From the NCBI GenBank assembly GCA_003154255.1, contig PMCY01000057.1, positions 1 through 8,021 of the forward strand: a stretch of 8,021 nt of DNA, given 5' to 3'. The position numbers and the translations under genes are program-made. A model generated the notes under the pieces. That model ran no database searches. It was not told the DNA's origin and was given only the letters and a program-made list of their open reading frames with translations. The DNA comes from Candidatus Aminicenantota bacterium. GTDB taxonomy: Bacteria > Acidobacteriota > Aminicenantia > Aminicenantales > UBA4085. Below, one piece after another: positions 1-5,535 of the stretch (position 1 is the stretch's first letter; each line of letters starts with the position of its first letter).

Positions 1-788
1 TTGCCGCAGTTTTCGCAGACGTAGATGTCGTTCGAGCCTTCGATGGCCGAGCTCATTTCCGTCGAGACGCTGATGAAGCAGCCTTGGCAGACTCCCTCGT
101 CGACCTCGGCCACGGCGAAGCCGTAACGGGCCATGAGCTTGTCGAAGCGTGTCAGCAAGGCTTCGTCCAACCCCTCGCGGATGAGGGTGGTCTGGGCTTG
201 AAGAGTTTTCAATTGGGCCTTGGGCGCCTTTTTCTTCTTGACCTCGATCTCCTGGAGCTTTTTCAGCAGCCCGGCCCGGCTGATGATCTTGTCGTCCTGG
301 GGCAGGTGGAGCTCGATCTCGGACAGAACGGCTTGCAGTTCGGCCTTGTCCTTGGCCGAGAAGGCCCGGTCGCGGAACTCATGCTTGCGCAGGTAGTTGG
401 CCAGCCCGGCGAAGAGATGGTTGAAGAGTCCCGGCAGGGAAGGGTTCCAGATGATGAGGATGATGAGATGGACTTTTTTCTTGTCCGGGGCCTCGAAATC
501 GAGGCCGGCCGCGGATCGGCCGACCGCGACGGCGATCTCGCCATGCGTGTCGACGCGGGCGTGGGGGACGGCAACCCCGTCTCCGAGGGCGGTGCTGACC
601 AGGTTCTCGCGGTCGATGAGCCGGGTCAGGATGACTTTTTTGTTGGAAATGAGCTTCTGCTTGGCCAGGATATCAAGCAGTTCCTCAATGGCCTGGACCT
701 TGTCCTTGGCTTTCAGGTCGTGGACGACCTGGGCGGGTTTGAGATAATCGGAAAAATGGGTGATGCCCAGAAGATCTTTTTTATCCAT
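1..788 (-). CDS. PTS EIIA type-2 (PtsN/fructose-like) domain fused to a C4 zinc ribbon; 3' end beyond the window
   Basis: The reverse strand is open from ATG at 788-786 to the window edge, giving 262 codons with no stop. Residues about 10-155 look like a PTS EIIA type-2 domain, with the active-site motif GVAVPHAR and the expected phospho-acceptor His76. In the family this His receives phosphate from HPr and either passes it to a sugar permease or, in PtsN-like proteins, acts in regulation. Residues about 165-225 are charged and helical with a lysine-rich stretch (KKKK, 184-187). A C-terminal zinc ribbon follows: C234-x2-C237 and C258-x2-C261, preceded by an LLTRFDKLMARYG helix resembling the end of zf-RING_7/DUF164 proteins. 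No EIIB or EIIC domain is visible, so a regulatory role is more likely than transport; this is inference. The start is supported by GGAG at 794-797, five bases upstream. A promoter lies at 808-836. The true C-terminus is unknown; the ribbon probably ends soon after the edge. Confidence 0.9.
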   Translation of the reverse strand, partial: MDKKDLLGITHFSDYLKPAQVVHDLKAKDKVQAIEELLDILAKQKLISNKKVILTRLIDRENLVSTALGDGVAVPHARVDTHGEIAVAVGRSAAGLDFEAPDKKKVHLIILIIWNPSLPGLFNHLFAGLANYLRKHEFRDRAFSAKDKAELQAVLSEIELHLPQDDKIISRAGLLKKLQEIEVKKKKAPKAQLKTLQAQTTLIREGLDEALLTRFDKLMARYGFAVAEVDEGVCQGCFISVSTEMSSAIEGSNDIYVCENCG

Positions 789-807
789 GCAAACTCCAAT
801 GGCCCCT

Positions 808-836
808 ATCATACAGCCCGCGGACCTTGCGGTCAA
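808..836 (-). promoter_or_regulatory. sigma70-like promoter for the PTS IIA-zinc ribbon gene
   Basis: Read on the minus strand, TTGACC (836-831, 5 of 6 to the consensus) is followed after exactly 17 bases by TATGAT (813-808, 5 of 6). Transcription would start near 801, leaving a leader of about 13 bases that just includes the GGAG ribosome site. It implies that the gene can be transcribed separately from the kinase upstream. Confidence 0.6.
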
Positions 837-880
837 ACTCGCGGGACCGGCCGTCGGGAGTCAGGCCGTGAAGTGTCGTA

Positions 881-912
881 TCTACAATCTGCTGATTTTA
901 GTGGATTGTAGA
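881..912 (-). terminator. Stem-loop around the stop codon of the small lipoprotein ORF
   Basis: Perfect 9-base inverted repeat: TCTACAATC (881-889) and GATTGTAGA (904-912), with a 14-base loop. In the minus-strand transcript the stem closes around the TAA at 900-898 of the 48-codon ORF. There is no U tract after it, so it is not a classic intrinsic terminator. It could instead protect the 3' end of the kinase transcript or be an operator. Confidence 0.35.
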
Positions 913-1044
913 CGCGATCCCGATTTCAGTTTTGCCGTTTGAACGAGCTCGTCGGCTTGAACTGCGGCAGGCCGCGGGCACGATCAAGCCGGCACACAGG
1001 GCCAAGCCGAGAATCAAGACGCCATGAACTTTTTTATTTTTCAA
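898..1044 (-). CDS. Candidate small lipoprotein, 48 aa, overlapping the kinase gene
   Basis: The frame starts at TTG (1044-1042) and ends at TAA (900-898). The start is preceded by GAGG (1053-1050) with five bases between, a good ribosome site. The product begins with a basic segment (KNKK), then a hydrophobic run of about 17 residues (GVLILGLALCAGLIVPA), then AAC at 24-26, like a lipoprotein signal peptide with the acylated cysteine at residue 26. The residue at -3 is Pro, which is not typical of a lipobox. The rest is a short basic tail, so any mature peptide would be only about 23 residues. The first 11 bases overlap the end of the PfkB-type gene, suggesting translational coupling. It recalls entericidin-like small lipoproteins only in layout; no family is recognised. 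It may be a chance frame or the remnant of a longer gene. Confidence 0.4.
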   Translation of the reverse strand: MKNKKVHGVLILGLALCAGLIVPAACRSSSRRARSNGKTEIGIASTIH

Positions 1045-1972
1045 GATGACCTCGCGGAGGCGTCTCCAGCCCGGATTTCCGGGCCAACATGAACGTTTCG
1101 CCCAGCCCGGCCAAGCCGACGGCCCGCGAAGCGATGACCACGCCGAAAGCGGCCGCTTCGAAAAGGTCCGCACCGGCGGCCAGCCTGTGCATTGTGGCGG
1201 CGCAAAAGATATCGCCGCACCCCGTCGTGTCGACGACATGATCGGCGCGGGGCGCCTGGATCAGGCGGGTTTCGTCGGGGGTCAGGAGAAGGATACCGTC
1301 CTTGCCCAGGGTGACGAGGACGGCCCGCACCGAGCGGTCGAAGGCCTGGCGGGCGAAGTCGTCGATCTCCGCGCGTTCAGGCCAGCGTTCGGGCCGGCCG
1401 AGCATGCAGGCCACTTCCTGGCGGTTGGCCTGAAGATAGGTCACGCCCTCGACCCAGTCCTTCCATTCGGGCAAAGCGACGTAATCGCGATGGGACCCGA
1501 TAATCCTGGCCAGGGACAGGGAATGGATGTCCATCCAGATCGGGCAGGGGGCCTTGCGGGCGACACGCCGCCAATCCGCGAGTTCTATGTCGAAGCCCGA
1601 GTTGAACACCATGAGCAGGAGATCAAGCCGGGCCAAACGCCCCATGATCGGCGAAGGATCGAGAGGCGGGACGACGGAGCGCAGGACTTCCTCGCGCTCC
1701 TTAAGGCGCTCGCCATAGCGGAGCTGGACCTGATTCCCGGGCCCGGGAACGAAACGGAAGCCTTCCCGATAGAGCGTCGGCCAGCCCGCGATCAGGGCCT
1801 CGACCTCTCCGCGCAGGTCCTCGCCGCACTGGGCGGCCAGGCGGACACGGTGGCCGAACCCGCACAGCGCCGCTACTTGATAAAGAATTCCGCCCAGGCC
1901 GCGGAAGGCGCGGCCGTCGTCGTAGATGATCTCGTCCGAGGTGATGGTGCCGATCAGTCCGAATTCGCTCAT
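1034..1972 (-). CDS. PfkB/ribokinase-family sugar kinase, 312 aa
   Basis: Predicted ATP-dependent kinase of the PfkB (ribokinase-like) family, phosphorylating a sugar, nucleoside or similar small hydroxyl substrate in the cytoplasm; the substrate cannot be read from sequence. The N-terminus FGLIGTITSDEI matches the family's first strand and Gly-x-Asp motif. GLGGILYQ (about 26-33) is the substrate-side Gly-Gly segment, NRQE (183-186) the family's N-x-x-E motif, VTLGKDG (220-226) the strand before the nucleotide site. DTTGCGD (248-254) is PfkB signature 2, with catalytic Asp254 present and Cys in place of the usual Ala. The start ATG at 1972-1970 is chosen because homology begins there and the frame upstream (to a TTG at 2086) runs into the divergent peptidase gene. 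No good Shine-Dalgarno is visible before this ATG. A weak promoter candidate (1985-2013) would give almost no leader. Confidence 0.88.
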   Translation of the reverse strand: MSEFGLIGTITSDEIIYDDGRAFRGLGGILYQVAALCGFGHRVRLAAQCGEDLRGEVEALIAGWPTLYREGFRFVPGPGNQVQLRYGERLKEREEVLRSVVPPLDPSPIMGRLARLDLLLMVFNSGFDIELADWRRVARKAPCPIWMDIHSLSLARIIGSHRDYVALPEWKDWVEGVTYLQANRQEVACMLGRPERWPERAEIDDFARQAFDRSVRAVLVTLGKDGILLLTPDETRLIQAPRADHVVDTTGCGDIFCAATMHRLAAGADLFEAAAFGVVIASRAVGLAGLGETFMLARKSGLETPPRGHLEK

Positions 1973-1984
1973 AAGACCGAGCCC

Positions 1985-2013
1985 ATGGTATGCGAGCGGG
2001 ATGGAAATATCAA
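1985..2013 (-). promoter_or_regulatory. Possible promoter for the PfkB-type kinase
   Basis: On the minus strand TTGATA (2013-2008, 5 of 6) and TACCAT (1990-1985, 4 of 6) are 17 bases apart. Transcription would begin about 6 bases before the ATG at 1972, so the mRNA would be nearly leaderless. That fits the missing Shine-Dalgarno. Box quality is modest. Confidence 0.3.
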
Positions 2014-2045
2014 GAAACGACACGTGATTTTTTGATATGATTTCC
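2003..2045. promoter_or_regulatory. Dyad in the divergent kinase/peptidase intergenic region
   Basis: The arms ATATCAA (2007-2013) and TTGATAT (2032-2038) are exact inverted repeats. GGAA (2003-2006) and TTCC (2042-2045) extend them after a three-base bulge. The left arm overlaps the candidate -35 box of the kinase. The right arm overlaps TATGAT (2036-2041), a possible -10 for the peptidase gene, though that has no clear -35. The position between two divergent starts suits an operator for a shared regulator, but no regulator gene is nearby. Confidence 0.35.
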
Positions 2046-2058
2046 AGGAGAGGATCCC

Positions 2059-2754
2059 ATGCCCATAGTCCGGCGGTTCGCTTCAATCTTCGTGCTTCTC
2101 CTGGGCGGTTTCATCGGCTGGCATGCCCGCGCCATCTTCGGGCCGCCCGCTTCGCCGCCGGTCCCGTCGCCGCTGCTGGACCGCGTGGACGGGTTGACCC
2201 TGCTCGAAGGTGTCCCCGATGTGCGGCAATCCACGGGCTTTTCCTGCGGAACCGCCGCCTTGCAAGCGGTTCTGCATTATTACGGTGTCGAAGAGCGTGA
2301 AGACCGGCTGATGAAAGAGCTGCAGACAAGCCCGGAGGAAGGCACGCATCCCGCGGAAATCCTCCGGGTGGCGAGGGCTCACGGATTGCGGGCCGAGATG
2401 CGCGAAGGGCTGGGAATCGAGGATTTGAAATCCGCGCTGGATCGGGGAATCCCGATCATCGCCGCAATCCAGGCTTGGAAAAGCGGGGACGGAAGCACCC
2501 CATCCTGGGCCAAAAACTGGGAGGACGGACATTACGTGGTCGTTCTCGGGCTCGACGCCGCCTCGGTCTACGTCGAGGACCCCTCCCTGCTGGGCTGCCG
2601 CGGGATCATCCCCAGGGCGGAATTCCTGGAGCGGTGGCATGACTATGAAGGCCGGCCGCCCTTCAGCGCCGACCGCCGCGCCTACGTCCGAATGGGGATC
2701 TTCATCGAAGGCCGGCCGGCGGCCAAGGTTCATCCCTATTGCCGCGTCGATTAA
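2059..2754 (+). CDS. Membrane-anchored or secreted C39-like cysteine peptidase, 231 aa
   Basis: Papain-fold cysteine peptidase of the C39/C39_2 type. An uncleaved or cleavable hydrophobic N-terminus (about residues 8-20, after RR) directs it to the membrane or periplasm. A proline-rich linker (29-38) leads to the catalytic domain. VPDVRQSTGFSCGTAALQ supplies the probable oxyanion Gln57 and nucleophile Cys63; EDGHYVVVLG gives His158; and VEDPSLLG gives Asp174, so the triad is complete. ATG at 2059 is supported by AGGAGAGG (2046-2053), five bases upstream. Classic C39 domains sit at the N-terminus of ABC exporters and trim bacteriocin leaders; here there is no transporter or precursor peptide nearby, so the substrate is unknown. 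Such standalone domains may also be transglutaminase-like or act on cell-wall peptides. The TAA overlaps the stop of the converging reductase gene. Confidence 0.85.
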   Translation: MPIVRRFASIFVLLLGGFIGWHARAIFGPPASPPVPSPLLDRVDGLTLLEGVPDVRQSTGFSCGTAALQAVLHYYGVEEREDRLMKELQTSPEEGTHPAEILRVARAHGLRAEMREGLGIEDLKSALDRGIPIIAAIQAWKSGDGSTPSWAKNWEDGHYVVVLGLDAASVYVEDPSLLGCRGIIPRAEFLERWHDYEGRPPFSADRRAYVRMGIFIEGRPAAKVHPYCRVD

Positions 2755-3743
2755 CGAATGGGGAAGTGATGCTCGGTGCGCTCTTCGCTGCGGTCCGTAG
2801 CCGGAGGCGGTTCCGGTGAGAGCGCGGAGATCTCGGCCCGTAATTCCGGCGTCATCTTGATCTCGGCCGCCCGGAGGACCGTTTCCAGCTGGGCCCGATT
2901 GCGGGCGCCGATGATGGGCGCGGTCACCGCGGAGTGAGCGCCGACCCAGGCGATCGCCAGCGCCGCGGGTTCGAAGCCCCGTTCGCGGGCGAATGTCGTG
3001 AAACGTTCGGCAGTCTCCAACATCCATCCTTCGCCATAGCGCGTCTGGACGATCTTCTGCTCGACGATGCGCCCCGTGGCGGGCATCCGGCCCGGGCCGT
3101 ATTTTCCGCTGAGCAGGCCGCCGGCCATGGGGCTGAAGGGGATGACGCCCAGTCCTTCGGCCAGGGCCATGGGCAGGATTTCGCATTCGGCCTGCCGCTT
3201 GACCAGGCTGTACATCGGCTGCAGGACCTGGAAGGGGGCCCATTCATGGAGGGCCGCCAGCCCCAACCCTTTCATGACCTGCCAGGCGGCGAAGTTGCTC
3301 GCGCCGATATGAATGATTTTACCCTGGCGCACGGCGTCGTCCAGGGCCCGCAGAGTCTCTTCGAGCGGCGTGCGATCGTCGAAGCGATGGATGAAATAGA
3401 CGTCGATGCGGTCCGTGCCGAGGCGGCGCAGGCTGGCCTCCAGCGTCGCCCGCAGGTGGTAGCGGGTCGCGCCCTGGTCATTCGGCCCGGCCCCGGTGGG
3501 GAAATAGAACTTGCTGGTGATGACGACATCGTCGCGGCAATCCCGGATGAGGCCGCCCAGGATTTCCTCGGATCGTCCTCCGGCATAGATATCGGCGCAG
3601 TCAAAGAAATTGAGGCCCGCCTCGCGGCAGCGCCCGAAGACGGCGGCCGATTCGGCTTCGTCCGATTCCTTGCCGAAGGTCATAGTCCCAAAACACAGGG
3701 GCGAAACCCGGATCCCGGTGCGGCCGAGGTATTTCATCTCCAT
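2751..3743 (-). CDS. Aldo/keto reductase, 330 aa
   Basis: NAD(P)H-dependent oxidoreductase with the AKR TIM-barrel fold, reducing aldehydes or ketones in the cytoplasm; substrate unknown. The start MEMKYLGRTGIRVSPLCFGTM is the typical first strand. The catalytic tetrad is visible as Asp48 and Tyr53 (FFDCADIYAGG), Lys78 (ITSK) and His119 (YFIHR). IGASN (146-150) and PFSPMAGGLLSGKY (202-215) are family cofactor/barrel segments, and IIGARN (277-282) begins the C-terminal NADPH-phosphate region. The length is usual for the family. ATG at 3743 is preferred over the second ATG (3737) because a GGAGAG site precedes it at suitable spacing, whereas the second has no room for one. The frame is open further upstream, but that part is antisense or out of frame to the neighbouring lipoprotein. 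No promoter is visible in the 80-base gap, so it is probably cotranscribed with the lipoprotein gene. Confidence 0.93.
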   Translation of the reverse strand: MEMKYLGRTGIRVSPLCFGTMTFGKESDEAESAAVFGRCREAGLNFFDCADIYAGGRSEEILGGLIRDCRDDVVITSKFYFPTGAGPNDQGATRYHLRATLEASLRRLGTDRIDVYFIHRFDDRTPLEETLRALDDAVRQGKIIHIGASNFAAWQVMKGLGLAALHEWAPFQVLQPMYSLVKRQAECEILPMALAEGLGVIPFSPMAGGLLSGKYGPGRMPATGRIVEQKIVQTRYGEGWMLETAERFTTFARERGFEPAALAIAWVGAHSAVTAPIIGARNRAQLETVLRAAEIKMTPELRAEISALSPEPPPATDRSEERTEHHFPIR

Positions 3744-3776
3744 GGCATCTCTCCCGCGAATCTCCGCCCGAGGGGC

Positions 3777-3810
3777 CCGCCGCCCGCCCGGCGGCGGCGC
3801 GATTTCGCGC
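3777..3810. other. Two adjacent GC-rich hairpins between lipoprotein and reductase genes
   Basis: CCGCCGCC (3777-3784) pairs with GGCGGCGG (3790-3797) over a 5-base loop. GCGCGA (3797-3802) pairs with TCGCGC (3805-3810) over two bases. They share base 3797, so only one forms fully at a time. There is no T tract on either strand. They may slow RNA decay, attenuate readthrough from lipoprotein to reductase, or be simple GC-rich sequence. Confidence 0.35.
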
Positions 3811-3823
3811 CGATCGCCTCCGC

Positions 3824-4348
3824 TTACTTCGCGACGCCGACGGTGACGTTCAGGACGAAGCCCTTGTCGTAGCTGGTGAAGTTCAGAACGACCATGTCCT
3901 GGTCTTTGGTGGCCTGGGCCGATCCGCCCCGCTCGGTCGTGGCATTCATATTGATCGTCCAGCCTTTTTCTTCGAGGGCCTTGACATATTTCGCCGGCAC
4001 ATCGGAGGCCACGCCTCCCATGGAAATCGTCCAGTTCTTGCCCCGCGGCGTGGACGTGCGGAAGACACTCTTGATCTTGCCCTCGACCTTGGGAATATCC
4101 AGGGTCAGGTCGGCCGGCCATTCCGTGCCGCCGGCCGAGAACTCGGACGTGCCGTCCTTGGTCGTGACCGCCACCTTGCCGTCCTTGATGTCGACGTTGG
4201 CCTTGCCGCCGGTCGCTTTGGCGATGGCGTTTTCCATCATTTTTTCAGCCGCTTTTTCGCGCGAATTCTGGCAGCCGGTGGTCATGATCAATCCGTAGAC
4301 GAGAACCGCCGCCAGGGAAACAATGCCCAAACCTTTCAGTGATTTCAT
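3824..4348 (-). CDS. Predicted lipoprotein of unknown function, 174 aa
   Basis: The N-terminus has a basic start (MKSLKG), a hydrophobic core (about 7-22) and MTTGC, which places a candidate lipid-modified Cys at residue 26 (the -3 position is Thr, not the usual Leu, so lipidation is probable rather than certain). After a short Lys/Glu-rich helix (30-47) comes DIKDGKVAVTTKDGT, a beta-strand pattern. Then EWPADLTLDIPKVEGKI (76-92) and YVKALEEKGW (121-130) give a layout seen in several small lipoproteins in which a helix precedes a Gly-Trp and two strands. No catalytic residues stand out. Start ATG 4348 is backed by an AAAGGAG-type site seven bases upstream and by a good promoter (4377-4405). 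No function can be assigned; an envelope or stress-related role is a guess. Confidence 0.85.
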   Translation of the reverse strand: MKSLKGLGIVSLAAVLVYGLIMTTGCQNSREKAAEKMMENAIAKATGGKANVDIKDGKVAVTTKDGTSEFSAGGTEWPADLTLDIPKVEGKIKSVFRTSTPRGKNWTISMGGVASDVPAKYVKALEEKGWTINMNATTERGGSAQATKDQDMVVLNFTSYDKGFVLNVTVGVAK

Positions 4349-4376
4349 ATCGATCTCCTTTCAGAAATATCGATTC

Positions 4377-4405
4377 ATTTTATCGCTTTTCGTTACTATT
4401 TCCAA
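4377..4405 (-). promoter_or_regulatory. sigma70-like promoter for the lipoprotein gene
   Basis: On the minus strand TTGGAA (4405-4400) and TAAAAT (4382-4377, 5 of 6) are 17 bases apart. The start would be near 4370, about 21 bases before the ATG, leaving space for the Shine-Dalgarno site. Two direct copies of ATATCGAT (4347-4354 and 4367-4374), 20 bases apart, flank the leader and could bind a regulator. Confidence 0.6.
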
Positions 4406-4432
4406 TAGATTCAATCGGGATTTTGTCGGCGA

Positions 4433-4490
4433 GGGGCGAGGAGCAAGCCGGGTAAAACGCGCTCGTTTTACGCGGCTTGCCCCTTGCCCC
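4433..4490. repeat. Long imperfect palindrome (58 nt, REP-like or structured regulatory element)
   Basis: The two halves pair around the four-base loop CGCT (4460-4463). The inner stem 4443-4459 with 4464-4480 has 16 of 17 pairs (one G-G mismatch at 4451/4472). After one A-C mismatch the stem continues from 4441 to 4433 with 4482 to 4490, including one G-T pair. The arms contain GCAAGCCG and GGGGC. The element sits in the divergent region, upstream of the promoter of the 4559 gene and about 27 bases beyond the -35 of the lipoprotein promoter, so it is not a terminator for either gene. Only one copy is in this window. Confidence 0.65.
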
Positions 4491-4492
4491 GT

Positions 4493-4525
4493 TTGACGCC
4501 GTCATCCCGATTCGTTACGATAACG
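4493..4525 (+). promoter_or_regulatory. Promoter with operator-like dyad for the 194-aa secreted protein
   Basis: TTGACG (4493-4498, 5 of 6) and TACGAT (4516-4521, 4 of 6) are 17 bases apart. The start would be near 4528, about 31 bases before the ATG. The -10 box lies inside a perfect dyad, CGTTA-cga-TAACG (4513-4525), a candidate repressor site. Confidence 0.5.
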
Positions 4526-4558
4526 GCGGTGCATCGGCATTCGACAAGGAGCTCCTCC

Positions 4559-5143
4559 ATGAAGAAAATAGCGATTCTGGCCCTGTTCGGCGCGCTGCTG
4601 CTGGCCGCCGTTCCCCGTATCTCCGCCCAGGCGCTGCCGGTCAAGGCCGGCACGCCCGTCCTGATCACCTCCTGCGGCCAAAGCCCCGGACCGGTCATGC
4701 TCAAGGTCATCCTGCAGAAAGTGGGCATCGCCTATGATCTGAATCCGCTGGCCGCCAACGCCGACCTCAAGGCCAAGCCCTTCAAGTCGCTGGTCATCGT
4801 CATGGGCGCCAGCCTCAAGGGCATGGGCGCGGCCGGGATCTCCATCGACGACGAGCTCAAGCGCATTGGGGCCCTGATCGACGAAGCCCATAAGCTCAAG
4901 ATCACGGTCATCGGCGCGCATATCGAAGGAATGAAGCGGCGGGCCCAGGGCGCGGACGCGGGCGACACCACCGACGAACAGTCCATCGACGCCGTGGCCC
5001 CCAAATCCGACATCCTTCTGGTCAACAAGGAAGGCGACGGCGACGGCCGCTTCACGAATATCGCCAAAGCCAAAAACATTCCCCTGATCCTGGTCGAGAA
5101 GAACCTCGACCTGGTCAAGGAGTGCGAGAAGCTATTTAAGTAA
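4559..5143 (+). CDS. Secreted protein of unknown function (possibly DUF6305-like), 194 aa
   Basis: MKKIAILALFGALLLAAVPRISAQA is a clear Sec signal peptide, with likely cleavage around residues 23-25. The mature part begins VKAGTPVLITSCGQSPGP (28-45) and continues with alternating strands and helices: LVIVMGASLKGMGAAG (78-93), KITVIGAHIEGMKRR (114-128), SDILLVNKEGDGDG (150-163) and IPLILVEKNLDL (174-185). This is a Rossmann-like alpha/beta pattern without a metal or nucleotide motif I can name. It resembles a family I recall as DUF6305, seen in similar bacteria; that is memory, not a search. ATG at 4559 is chosen for AAGGAG (4546-4551) with seven bases of spacing and the signal peptide that follows; an upstream in-frame start at 4484 lies ahead of the -10 box. 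The gene ends two bases from the toxin stop. Confidence 0.88.
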   Translation: MKKIAILALFGALLLAAVPRISAQALPVKAGTPVLITSCGQSPGPVMLKVILQKVGIAYDLNPLAANADLKAKPFKSLVIVMGASLKGMGAAGISIDDELKRIGALIDEAHKLKITVIGAHIEGMKRRAQGADAGDTTDEQSIDAVAPKSDILLVNKEGDGDGRFTNIAKAKNIPLILVEKNLDLVKECEKLFK

Positions 5144-5145
5144 GC

Positions 5146-5535
5146 TCAAGCTGGGGCGATCTTCAAGCCTTCGATGGCTCCGAAGTGATCGACATTTCGG
5201 GTGAGCAGGGTCAAGCCCAACGCCAGAACGGTTGCCGCTATCAAGAGATCCTGATTGCCGATTGTGATGCCTCGCGATTTGAGCCTTGTGTAAAGGCGGC
5301 CGGCGATTTCGCCTTCAGTCGCGCTTAATGGAAGGACTGGGATCTGGTCCAGAAATTTCTCAAGTTCCTGAAGTCTTCTTAGCCCCGTGATGCCCGCATA
5401 GAGTTCGAAAACAGTGACCGCCGTCACGGCAAGCCGGCCGGATTCAATAAGCTCTCGGACAGCCGAGGAGAGCGGCGCCCGGCCGGAGAAGAAATCGATC
5501 ACGGCGTCCGTATCGGCGACGATCAGGTCCCCCAA
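5146..5535 (-). CDS. vapC: VapC-type PIN-domain toxin (ribonuclease), 129 aa
   Basis: PIN-domain endoribonuclease of a type II toxin-antitoxin pair; family members cut tRNA, rRNA or mRNA with a Mg2+ site held by acidic residues. These are visible as Asp8 (IVADTDAVIDFF), Glu44 (TVFELYAG), Asp96 (IGNQDLLIAA) and Asp116 (LTRNVDHFGAI). Length is typical. No ATG exists near the conserved start, so TTG at 5535-5533 is used; GAGG (5544-5541) lies five bases upstream. The start overlaps the end of the antitoxin gene by 13 bases, the usual arrangement for coupled, antitoxin-first translation. All four acidic residues are present, so the toxin looks intact. The stop lies two bases from that of the converging gene. 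Confidence 0.92.
   Translation of the reverse strand: MGDLIVADTDAVIDFFSGRAPLSSAVRELIESGRLAVTAVTVFELYAGITGLRRLQELEKFLDQIPVLPLSATEGEIAGRLYTRLKSRGITIGNQDLLIAATVLALGLTLLTRNVDHFGAIEGLKIAPA

Noticed and set aside
84..911. Plus-strand open frame of 275 codons opposite the PTS fusion gene
   Set aside because: It is antisense to a well-supported gene with EIIA and zinc-ribbon motifs, has no recognisable domain, and arises from high GC content.
2021..2026. CACGTG palindrome in the divergent region
   Set aside because: A single six-base palindrome is expected by chance, and its centre is offset from that of the TTGATA dyad.
1046..2035. Plus-strand open frame of 329 codons opposite the PfkB-type kinase
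   Set aside because: The minus strand carries the PfkB signature and a full domain; the plus frame is low-complexity and lacks motifs.
1973..2086. Upstream extension of the kinase frame to a TTG at 2086
   Set aside because: Family homology starts at the ATG at 1972, and the extension runs into the divergent peptidase gene and control region.
2647..2718. Two copies of GAAGGCCGGCC in the peptidase gene
   Set aside because: Both encode EGRP in the same frame within a GC-rich gene; two short copies do not make a repeat element.
2934..3872. Plus-strand open frame of 312 codons opposite the reductase
   Set aside because: It is a shadow of the reductase, in which all four catalytic residues are identified.
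3744..4121. Upstream extension of the reductase frame
   Set aside because: It overlaps the lipoprotein gene in another frame, and AKR homology begins exactly at the ATG with the ribosome site.
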